From contig CANBKJ010000001.1 of assembly GCA_947369165.1 (NCBI GenBank), positions 1 through 64,000 on the forward strand: a stretch of DNA of 64,000 bases, in the 5' to 3' direction. The stretch comes from an uncultured Lachnoclostridium sp. GTDB lineage: Bacteria > Bacillota > Clostridia > Lachnospirales > Lachnospiraceae. The notes under the pieces are model-generated. The model saw only the letters and a program-made list of their open reading frames with translations, searched no databases and was not told where the DNA came from. The stretch's first letter is position 1. Each line of letters begins with the position of its first letter. This document shows, one piece after another, positions 26,310 to 33,711 of the stretch. A program made the translations under genes and the position numbers.

Positions 26310-28052
26310 ATGATCTATTGTATGGGTTGTATGGAGGAGATCGATGAAGCACAGAAGACTTGTCCCTATTGCGGATTTACACAGGCTGGACAGAATAAAG
26401 AAGGTCTGCTGCCAGTGGGGACAGTCCTGCAGGGAAGATATATTGTGGGACGCGCCATCGGAAACGGTGGATTTGGTGTGACTTATATCGGGCTGGATGG
26501 ACAGTTAAACCGTAAGATCGCAGTGAAAGAATTTTTTCCTATAAAGCTGGCAGGACGCGGAGAAGATAGTATTAAAGTTACTGCGGAAAACAGTGAGGCG
26601 GCAGATCGTTTTAAAAATGGCCTGGAGCAGTTTCTGAATGAAGCGAAACATCTGGCCCGTCTCAGCCATATTCCGGGAATTGTCTATATTTATAATTATT
26701 TTCATGAGAATGGCACCGGATATATTATCATGGAATATCTGGAGGGGACAGATCTTCTGACTCTTCTCAAGGCGCATGGCGGAAAAATTCCTTATGAGGA
26801 AGCCAGGGAACTGGTGCTGTCGGTGCTGTATATCCTGCGGAATGTACATATGAATGGTATTTTACACCGGGATATTGCACCGGATAATGTATTTGTGACC
26901 ACCGATAAGGTAGTAAAGCTCATCGACTTTGGGGCGGCCAGGCACGCTGCCCGTGGAAAGGATGACAGTGCTGAGATCCTTCTAAAAGTGGGATATGCCC
27001 CGGTAGAACAATACAGCCTGGAGGGAAAACAGGGGGCGTGGACAGATATGTATGAAGTGGGTGCTTTGTTTTACCGTATGATCACGGGTATAAAGCCAAC
27101 TGCCTCCATCGACCGGCTCAGGGAGGATAATCTTGTCATCCCTTCTGAACTGGGAGTGGCGATCCCTCCGGAAGCAGAAGCAGCGATCATGACCAGCCTG
27201 AATGTGGAGAGCAGATACCGGATTCAGAATGCCAGAGATTTTATGGAGGCGTTGGGGGGAGAGAATTTTCGCCCTGCCGAATGGACTGTGGAGACAACGG
27301 TATTCGAGGGGGATATAGAAATAAAATCCCGTTTCTTTACGAAAAAGAGAGTGGCATTGCTGGTATGTGCCTGTCTGTTGATTCTTACTGCCGGTGTCGG
27401 TGCAGCATGGATGGCACGAAAAGATGTGGCAGTTGTGGCAACAAACATAAAAATGGCAGATGCCACGGGAAAGAGTGAGGATGCCGCGAAAGAGCTCTTA
27501 AGCCGGTGTGGTGTAAAAAATATTACAGTAAAGTATATTTATAGTCCGGATGCTGAGGAAAGGGTGGAATATCAAAATCCTGAGCAGGGAAGCAGCATTT
27601 CTCCAGATGTGGCCGTCACTCTGACTGTGAGCAGCAGGGAAAGGATCACTCTGCCGTCACTGGAACCAGGAAAAACCTACGGGGAGATGGAGGAGGAATG
27701 GAAGTCGAAAGGAATCACCACAAAGAAAAAAGAATGTTATAGTGAAAGTGTGGAAAAAGGTAAAGTGATAGGCTATGCAGGGTGTACGGAGGGAGAGATC
27801 CTGGATGTTTCGCGGCCGGTTCCGGTAGAGGTGTCACTGGGAAAGAAATCAGACTATGAGACAGAGGTTCCTGACTTAAGAGGAATGATGGCTGCGGATG
27901 CTTTGAAACAATGTAAAACGTTAAACATTGCAGTAAAAAAGATCAAAGGATCGAAGGAAAATTATCTGGTCAAAAGCCAGAATATAGATCCCGGAACAAC
28001 GATAAATATCCGGGAAGATAAACTGATACTAGTTTTGGAGGAAACTGGATAA
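26310..28052 (+). CDS. Ser/Thr kinase with PASTA-like ectodomain
   Basis: ATG 26310 is 5 bases from AGGAGG and preferred to ATG 26307. The product is 580 residues. It has the zinc ribbon CMGCMEEIDEAQKTCPYCG, then an intact kinase domain: IGNGGFGVTY, the VAIK-type lysine in IAVKEFFP, HRDIAPDN and LIDFGAAR. One transmembrane helix (about 348-368) is followed by two or three PASTA-like units (for example KSEDAAKELLSRCGVKNITV, and VPDLRGMMAADALKQCKTLN). This layout is like PknB/PrkC kinases that sense peptidoglycan fragments, but with an added zinc ribbon. Confidence 0.9.
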   Translation: MIYCMGCMEEIDEAQKTCPYCGFTQAGQNKEGLLPVGTVLQGRYIVGRAIGNGGFGVTYIGLDGQLNRKIAVKEFFPIKLAGRGEDSIKVTAENSEAADRFKNGLEQFLNEAKHLARLSHIPGIVYIYNYFHENGTGYIIMEYLEGTDLLTLLKAHGGKIPYEEARELVLSVLYILRNVHMNGILHRDIAPDNVFVTTDKVVKLIDFGAARHAARGKDDSAEILLKVGYAPVEQYSLEGKQGAWTDMYEVGALFYRMITGIKPTASIDRLREDNLVIPSELGVAIPPEAEAAIMTSLNVESRYRIQNARDFMEALGGENFRPAEWTVETTVFEGDIEIKSRFFTKKRVALLVCACLLILTAGVGAAWMARKDVAVVATNIKMADATGKSEDAAKELLSRCGVKNITVKYIYSPDAEERVEYQNPEQGSSISPDVAVTLTVSSRERITLPSLEPGKTYGEMEEEWKSKGITTKKKECYSESVEKGKVIGYAGCTEGEILDVSRPVPVEVSLGKKSDYETEVPDLRGMMAADALKQCKTLNIAVKKIKGSKENYLVKSQNIDPGTTINIREDKLILVLEETG

Positions 28053-28065
28053 AGGAGTGACCAAA

Positions 28066-29055
28066 TTGGTAAAAACACTGGTAGATCCTAATAAACTGTG
28101 TATGGGCTGTATGAGCATAGTGGAAAATATGGAAGCGTCCTGTCCCTATTGTGGTTTTTTTCTGGGAGCTTATATGGGAAGTGAGAAGTGTCTTCAGCCC
28201 TATGAGATTTTAAATGGAAAATATATGGTGGGGCGTGTGCTGGGTATCGGTGGTTTCGGGATAACATATATCGGCTGGGATTTTTATCAGAGCAAGAGAA
28301 TTGCCATCAAAGAGTATTTCCCGCGGGGAGTGGCAGACCGATCGACTATGTATACAACAAATGTGCATACACAGAGCAGTGAGGTAACTTCCGAATATAT
28401 GTCTGGACTGGATGCTTATCTCAAAGAAGCAGAAAATTTGTGCGGCTTTTATGATTTGGACGGAATCGTATCGGTAAGAGATTTTTTCTATGCAAACAAT
28501 ACAGCCTATATTGTTATGGAATATATTGAAGGGATCCATCTGAGACAGTTTGCCAAATCAAATGGAGGCATACTGGCGCCAGAAGTTGTATTTTATTTGC
28601 TAGAACCTGTAATACGGGCCCTTTCGATTATACATAAAAAAGATATTATTCATCGGGATATCAGCCCGGATAATATTATGATCGACCGAAACCGGAAAGT
28701 GAAGCTGATTGATTTTGGCGCTGCAAAAAAATACGGGATGGGAAGTGGTGATGAAGCAATTGTACTGAAATATGGATATGCTCCCATCGAACAGTATTCC
28801 AGAGATGGCAGGCAGGGACCCTGGACTGATGTTTACAGCTTGTGTGCTACAATGTATTATCTTATGACCGGAAAGAAGGTACCGGATGCAAGAAAACGAC
28901 AGGAGGAGGATACACTTCTGTCACCGGCTGAGTTAAATGTCAGGCTGGAAAAGCGGCAAAATGATGCCATAATAAAAGGACTGGCGATCCATCCGGAAGA
29001 ACGTTTTCAGACGATGGAGGAATTGTATTTCGGCATATACGGTGAATTGATTTAG
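28066..29055 (+). CDS. Soluble zinc-ribbon Ser/Thr kinase
   Basis: The start is taken as TTG 28066, 8 bases after AAAGGAG; a GTG at 28057 overlaps that site. The product is 329 residues with a zinc ribbon (CMGCMSIVENMEASCPYCG) and one complete kinase domain: LGIGGFGITY, IAIKEYFP, HRDISPDN, LIDFGAAK, APIEQY. There is no membrane segment or sensor domain, so it may act on the FHA proteins in the cytosol or be activated by a sibling kinase. It starts 14 bp after the previous stop. Confidence 0.88.
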   Translation: MVKTLVDPNKLCMGCMSIVENMEASCPYCGFFLGAYMGSEKCLQPYEILNGKYMVGRVLGIGGFGITYIGWDFYQSKRIAIKEYFPRGVADRSTMYTTNVHTQSSEVTSEYMSGLDAYLKEAENLCGFYDLDGIVSVRDFFYANNTAYIVMEYIEGIHLRQFAKSNGGILAPEVVFYLLEPVIRALSIIHKKDIIHRDISPDNIMIDRNRKVKLIDFGAAKKYGMGSGDEAIVLKYGYAPIEQYSRDGRQGPWTDVYSLCATMYYLMTGKKVPDARKRQEEDTLLSPAELNVRLEKRQNDAIIKGLAIHPEERFQTMEELYFGIYGELI

Positions 29056-29071
29056 AAGGGGGGAGGGCAGA

Positions 29072-30493
29072 TTGATCTGTAAAGGCTGCTTTGCAGCAAT
29101 AAAAGATTCGGGTAAATGTCCTTATTGTGGGTATGTGGATGGTGAGCCCGGAAAGGACAGGGAGAGCTTTGCACCGGGCACCGTTTTAGAAGGAAGATAT
29201 CTTCTTGGGAATGTGATTCATTCTACGGGATTAACGATTACATATCGGGGGTATGACCGTCTGCTGGACCAATTTGTGAGTCTGCGGCAGAAGAGGGAGT
29301 TTTTGGATAGCGAGGCTTTTTTGGAGAAAGCGAGATGGATATCCAATTTTAAAAAACAGAAAAATGTTATTGATATATACAACTGTCAAAAGATATCTGA
29401 CAGATGGTTTATGATATTACAAAACATTGGCATATCAGCTGAGAAAGTTCAAATTTCAGAGGCAGTACATTCCAGTCTGATCACAGTGGGTAAAGGAGAT
29501 GTTGTGACGGACTCCGAAGGGGATTTTCTTATAATAGATTTTGAAGTATCTGCGCCTTATGAAAAGTCGGCAAGGAACCACCAGGGATCCGATGCCGGTT
29601 TATTACCGGGGGAGGATTCCAATGATTTTCTCAGGGAAAATACGGTTCTTCAAGAGCGGTACCGGATTGTGGAGCCGTTGGGAAAGGGAGGCTTTGGTGT
29701 AACCTATCTGGCACTGGACCAGAGACTGGACCGTCTCGTGGCGATCAAAGAATATATGCCATCAGAATGGGCTTTTCGTGACCCGCAAGAGGAATGTGTG
29801 GAAGTTGTCTCTTCAGCAGTGCTGGAGCAGTTCAGGAAAGGGTTAGAGAATTTTCAGAGAGAGGCAGTATATACAGCGAGGCTGAACGGCAAAAAATACA
29901 CAGCGGACATCTATGACTATTTTATGGGAAACGAAACAGCTTATATTGTCATGGAATATATAAAGGGAGAAAACATTGGTAAATTTGGAAAGCTGATCGG
30001 TGGATATCCCTATGAGGCGGCGAAAGATATTTTTATAAACCTGTTAGATGCTCTGCAGGACATTCATGAGAAAGGAATCGTTCACCAGGATATCTCTCCT
30101 GGAAATATTTTATTGAATAAAGAAAATCAACTGAAGATCATTGACTTTGGTTCTGCGCATGTTCCGGGAAGCAGGATCACATCCGTCGCTGAAATGATGA
30201 TAAAACCCGGATATGCGGCCCCAGAACAGTACGATGAGGACTATAGGCCCAGTGTGAAAACGGATATTTATCAGGCGGCAGCTACATTCTATACTCTCAT
30301 AACCGGGAAAAAACCAGTGGATGCCAGCCAGCGCTGGAAGGAGGATACTCTGCTTATGCCGTCAGAACTGGGAATCCAGATTCCCAGACAGGATGAAGAA
30401 GTGTTGAGACAGGCGTTGGAAATTTTACCGGAAAAACGGATTGCAACGATTTCTGATCTGAAAAAGAATTTCCAGCAGATACAGGATCAGTAA
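29072..30493 (+). CDS. Tandem kinase protein: degenerate N-terminal kinase plus full kinase
   Basis: A 473-residue protein from a TTG start at 29072, after AGAAGGGGGGAGGG. Residues 3-20 are a zinc ribbon. Residues 35-165 look like a shrunken kinase copy: the frame GTVLEGRYLLG and TITYRGYD is kept, but the Gly loop is lost (VIHSTGLTI), and only IIDFEVSAP recalls the DFG region. Residues 190-470 are a second, near-complete kinase: LGKGGFGVTY, Lys226 in VAIKE, catalytic Asp340 and Asn345, DFG 358-360. The HRD motif is HQD, so the activation-loop contact of the Arg is lost. No membrane segment. It is the last gene of the unidirectional block. Confidence 0.85.
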   Translation: MICKGCFAAIKDSGKCPYCGYVDGEPGKDRESFAPGTVLEGRYLLGNVIHSTGLTITYRGYDRLLDQFVSLRQKREFLDSEAFLEKARWISNFKKQKNVIDIYNCQKISDRWFMILQNIGISAEKVQISEAVHSSLITVGKGDVVTDSEGDFLIIDFEVSAPYEKSARNHQGSDAGLLPGEDSNDFLRENTVLQERYRIVEPLGKGGFGVTYLALDQRLDRLVAIKEYMPSEWAFRDPQEECVEVVSSAVLEQFRKGLENFQREAVYTARLNGKKYTADIYDYFMGNETAYIVMEYIKGENIGKFGKLIGGYPYEAAKDIFINLLDALQDIHEKGIVHQDISPGNILLNKENQLKIIDFGSAHVPGSRITSVAEMMIKPGYAAPEQYDEDYRPSVKTDIYQAAATFYTLITGKKPVDASQRWKEDTLLMPSELGIQIPRQDEEVLRQALEILPEKRIATISDLKKNFQQIQDQ

Positions 30494-31188
30494 ATCTCAA
30501 ACTGTTTTTTCAGATCCCAGTCCCCATGCCCCGGCATGATCAGGGTATCTTCCGAAATGGCTTCAAGATACGGTTTTGTTACAGCGATATAATCTTTTTT
30601 ACTGCCCTGGGGAAGTCGGGTGATGATTTTGTGCCCGTTTACCAGGCTGTCACCAGTGAAGACGATTTCTGGTGTCAATCCCTGTTGTGATGTCGTGAGG
30701 CGGATGCATTGGCTGCAGTCTGAGTGCCCTGGTGTGTGGGTAATTTCTACCTGATAACTGCCAAAGGGGAAACTGATTTCTGACTCAAAGGTCTTATCTG
30801 GCTGACAGGAATAATCCAGTTCAAAAAAATCCATGCACAGTGTCTTCTCTTCTTCTGTTTTGTCCATGATCAATATATTGGAAAAGGCAGCGAGGTTTTT
30901 ATGGGGATCCCGAATTTTGTTCCCACAGCACTCAGAGCACAGGAGAGTGCAGCTGACCTTTCTACGCAGCCAGTTCATGCCGGAGATATGATCATAGTGA
31001 CTATGGGTGAAAAGAACCACAGCGTGGGTAAGTGTATCTAATACAGAAATGGCCTCATCTGAAAAAAGAGGATCTATAATCAGAGCTTCTTTTTCATTTT
31101 GATCATTCTTCATTATATACATCCGGGAGTCCAAAACCGGCATAGAATAGACAAATATTTTAGTGTTTTGTGAGGTGTAATGGTTCAT
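30487..31188 (-). CDS. Metallo-beta-lactamase-fold hydrolase
   Basis: A 233-residue MBL-fold protein with the metal motif FTHSHYDHISGMNW (H-x-H-x-D-H), a later HTPGHSDCSQCIRL, and PGHGDW near the end. Such proteins are often glyoxalase II-like thioesterases; the substrate is unknown. A strong ribosome site AAAGGAGAAC precedes the ATG. It ends on the last 7 bases of the convergent kinase gene, with no terminator between. Confidence 0.85.
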   Translation of the reverse strand: MNHYTSQNTKIFVYSMPVLDSRMYIMKNDQNEKEALIIDPLFSDEAISVLDTLTHAVVLFTHSHYDHISGMNWLRRKVSCTLLCSECCGNKIRDPHKNLAAFSNILIMDKTEEEKTLCMDFFELDYSCQPDKTFESEISFPFGSYQVEITHTPGHSDCSQCIRLTTSQQGLTPEIVFTGDSLVNGHKIITRLPQGSKKDYIAVTKPYLEAISEDTLIMPGHGDWDLKKQFEIY

Positions 31189-31231
31189 TTTGTTCTCCTT
31201 TTACTCAAAAAATATTCCAGGCTATATATGA

Positions 31232-31260
31232 ATTTTAACAGGGGCAGTTGGGAAAGTCAA
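31232..31260 (-). promoter_or_regulatory. Promoter of the metallo-hydrolase gene
   Basis: Reading the minus strand: TTGACT (31260-31255), 17-bp spacer, TAAAAT (31237-31232), with a TG one base before the -10 box. The extended -10 makes this a strong prediction. It lies 44 bases before the start codon. Confidence 0.7.
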
Positions 31261-31281
31261 ACTAAGTATAGGGAAATTTTA

Positions 31282-31323
31282 TGATATAATTCCATTGAAT
31301 ATAAAAGACAGATGTGGTAAAAT
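31282..31323 (+). promoter_or_regulatory. Tandem promoters before pyrE
   Basis: The upstream one is an extended -10 TGATATAAT (31282-31290) with a weak -35. The second is TTGAAT (31295-31300), 17 bp, TAAAAT (31318-31323) with TG one base before. No PyrR-type attenuator was recognised in the 60-base leader that follows. Confidence 0.55.
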
Positions 31324-31382
31324 GGGGAAAATAATTGATTCCTTAGTTTGATGATGCCAATAAAGCAGGAGGTTTTAGACAG

Positions 31383-32054
31383 ATGGAAGCATATAAAGAA
31401 GAATTTATCGAATTTATGGTTGAATCCGATGTATTAAAATTTGGAGATTTTACTTTGAAAAGCGGGCGCAAGTCGCCATTTTTTATGAATGCAGGAGCTT
31501 ATGTGACGGGATCGCAGCTGTCCAGGCTGGGTGAGTATTATGCAAAGGCGATTCATGATACATATGGTGATGATTTTGATGTGCTCTTTGGCCCGGCTTA
31601 CAAGGGAATCCCATTGAGTGTCGTGACAGCCATTGCGTTTCATAAGCTGTACGGAAAAGAGATCCGCTACTGCTCCAATCGAAAAGAGGCGAAGGATCAT
31701 GGTGATACGGGGATTCTTCTTGGCAGCAAGATCAAGGATGGGGACAAGGTTGTCATTATCGAGGATGTGACCACTTCTGGTAAGTCCATTGAGGAGACCT
31801 TTCCTATTGTTAAGGCACAGGGGGACGTGAAGATCATTGGGCTGATGGTGTCTTTGAACCGCATGGAAAAGGGGAAGACCGACCAGTGTGCGCTGGATGA
31901 GATCAAAGAGGTGTATGGTATGGAGACCGGTGCGATTGTTACGATGGAAGAAGTGGTGAGCCATCTTTATAATAAGCCTTGTCAGGGAAAAATAGTGATA
32001 GATGATGCAATGAAGGCAAAGATTGATGCCTATTACGAGGAGTATGGGGCATAA
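31383..32054 (+). CDS. pyrE: Orotate phosphoribosyltransferase
   Basis: A 223-residue enzyme that joins orotate and PRPP to make orotidine 5'-phosphate in pyrimidine synthesis. The PRPP-binding loop VVIIEDVTTSGKSIEE is clear, with FGDFTLKSGRKSPFF near the start and FGPAYKGIPLS in the middle. Length is usual for the family. CAGGAGG lies 9 bases before the ATG. It appears alone, not in a pyr operon, with its own promoters and terminator. Confidence 0.95.
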   Translation: MEAYKEEFIEFMVESDVLKFGDFTLKSGRKSPFFMNAGAYVTGSQLSRLGEYYAKAIHDTYGDDFDVLFGPAYKGIPLSVVTAIAFHKLYGKEIRYCSNRKEAKDHGDTGILLGSKIKDGDKVVIIEDVTTSGKSIEETFPIVKAQGDVKIIGLMVSLNRMEKGKTDQCALDEIKEVYGMETGAIVTMEEVVSHLYNKPCQGKIVIDDAMKAKIDAYYEEYGA

Positions 32055-32135
32055 ACCAGCTCGCATTATGCTGTTGAGCTGACTTGACAATGCCAGATTT
32101 ATGTGTATAAAATGCTGCCTGTAGACCAGCTCAGG

Positions 32136-32176
32136 GCTGACCTTGAGTAGAAAAGGTTTGCGGTCAGCATTTTTTT
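32136..32176 (+). terminator. Rho-independent terminator after pyrE
   Basis: GCTGACC (32136-32142) pairs with GGTCAGC (32162-32168) and is followed by A plus seven T. A second, weaker hairpin CAGCTC/GAGCTG lies just upstream (about 32057-32083). Confidence 0.8.
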
Positions 32177-32177
32177 A

Positions 32178-32206
32178 TGGAAAAAGTATACAAGATATGG
32201 TAAAAT
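32178..32206 (+). promoter_or_regulatory. Promoter of cca
   Basis: TGGAAA (32178-32183), 17 bp, TAAAAT (32201-32206) with TG one base before the -10 box. It begins directly after the pyrE terminator. Confidence 0.5.
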
Positions 32207-32234
32207 GTCCAAAGCAAAATATAGGAGGGGGAAT

Positions 32235-33644
32235 ATGGTTCAGATTCCTGAAAAGGTTGAGTATATACTTGATACTTTGAAAGCAAACAATTATGAGGGA
32301 TATGCCGTGGGCGGCTGCGTGCGGGACAGTGTGCTGGGACGGATACCTGGCGACTGGGATATTACCACATCGGCAAAACCAGAGGAAGTAAAAAAGATAT
32401 TTCGAAAGACAGTGGATACAGGAATTGAACATGGGACTGTGACAGTGATTCTTGGGGGAGAAGGATTCGAGGTGACTACTTACCGGGTAGATGGTAAATA
32501 TGAGGATCACAGACATCCTACAGTAGTAGAGTTCACTCCAGATCTGAAAGAAGATCTGAAACGAAGAGATTTTACCATTAATGCTATGGCGTACAATCCA
32601 GAAACAGGGATCGTGGATCTGTTTGACGGTATAAAAGATTTAAAACATAGATGCATTCGATGTGTGGGAGAGCCGGAGGAGCGATTCTCAGAGGATGCCT
32701 TGAGGATGCTTCGGGGGATACGTTTTGCCGGTCAACTGGATTTCACAATTGAAGAGCGCACACTGCAGGCAATACAGAAACAATCTGCATCCATTGGAAA
32801 GGTGAGTGTGGAGCGGATCCGGACTGAGATCACGAAACTGCTTTTGTCAAGAAGGCCAGATAAACTGCTTCTGGTCGAAAGGACAGGATTAAGTGAGAGT
32901 TTTCTCCCGGAATTTTCCAGGATGCTGAAGACGGTGCAGAATAATCCACATCATTCTTTTGATGTGGGTCATCACTCTCTGCTGGCAGTCAGGAATGCGA
33001 GAGAGATCGGGGAAAAAATACGAAATAAAGAGGCTGTGGCACCACAGCCTTATGATGGAGATTTCAGAAATGAGAAGGTAGATACGATCCTGGTGTTTGC
33101 CGCACTGCTTCATGATGTGGGAAAACCCCTTTGTAAGACGACTGATGAAAAGGGCGTGGATCATTTTCGTGGACATGCAGAAGCTGGCAGCCAGATGGCA
33201 CATGATATCATGCGTCGACTGCGGTTTGACAACGATACGGTGAATATGGTTACGAAGATCGTCCGGTTTCATGAAAGACGTTATGACGGCAGCCGGAAGG
33301 CAATGCGCCGGCTGATGAGCCAGGCGGGGGTGGAGGTTATGCCTTATCTGTTTATCATCCAGGAGGCGGATGTACTCTCCCAGAGTGAGTATATGCGTGA
33401 AGAAAAACTGGCACGTATAAAAGAGGGAAGGCGTGTCTTTACAGAGATTTTGAGGCAGAAGGAGGCGGTTCGTCTTCAGGATCTGGAAGTCACCGGTAAG
33501 GATCTGTTAGATCTTGGTGTTCCCCGGGGACCGCAGGTGGGGAAAGTACTTAGGGAGCTGCTGGACATCGTGATCGATTCCCCTGAGAAAAATAATAGAA
33601 AACTTCTTTTGACAGAGGTCAGAAAACGTATTACAATAGAATAG
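32235..33644 (+). CDS. cca: CCA tRNA nucleotidyltransferase
   Basis: ATG 32235 follows AGGAGGGGG; a longer frame from 32205 overlaps the promoter. The product is 469 residues. The nucleotidyltransferase head has GGCVRDSVLGR and GDWDITTSA (the DxD metal pair), then EVTTYRVDG and RRDFTINAMAY. The RNA-binding neck follows. A C-terminal HD domain (ALLHDVGKP) is present, as in many Firmicutes enzymes. It adds or repairs the 3' CCA of tRNA. A poly(A) polymerase role cannot be fully excluded from sequence, but the family pattern fits CCA addition. Confidence 0.9.
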   Translation: MVQIPEKVEYILDTLKANNYEGYAVGGCVRDSVLGRIPGDWDITTSAKPEEVKKIFRKTVDTGIEHGTVTVILGGEGFEVTTYRVDGKYEDHRHPTVVEFTPDLKEDLKRRDFTINAMAYNPETGIVDLFDGIKDLKHRCIRCVGEPEERFSEDALRMLRGIRFAGQLDFTIEERTLQAIQKQSASIGKVSVERIRTEITKLLLSRRPDKLLLVERTGLSESFLPEFSRMLKTVQNNPHHSFDVGHHSLLAVRNAREIGEKIRNKEAVAPQPYDGDFRNEKVDTILVFAALLHDVGKPLCKTTDEKGVDHFRGHAEAGSQMAHDIMRRLRFDNDTVNMVTKIVRFHERRYDGSRKAMRRLMSQAGVEVMPYLFIIQEADVLSQSEYMREEKLARIKEGRRVFTEILRQKEAVRLQDLEVTGKDLLDLGVPRGPQVGKVLRELLDIVIDSPEKNNRKLLLTEVRKRITIE

Positions 33645-33711
33645 GATAAATGAAATAATTTTAAGGATACTCAAAGACACATCGATATGCAGATGAAAGG
33701 TTGAGGGATAT

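Noticed and set aside
28057..28065. GTG start for the third kinase
   Set aside because: The GTG overlaps the ribosome site itself; TTG at 28066 has proper spacing.
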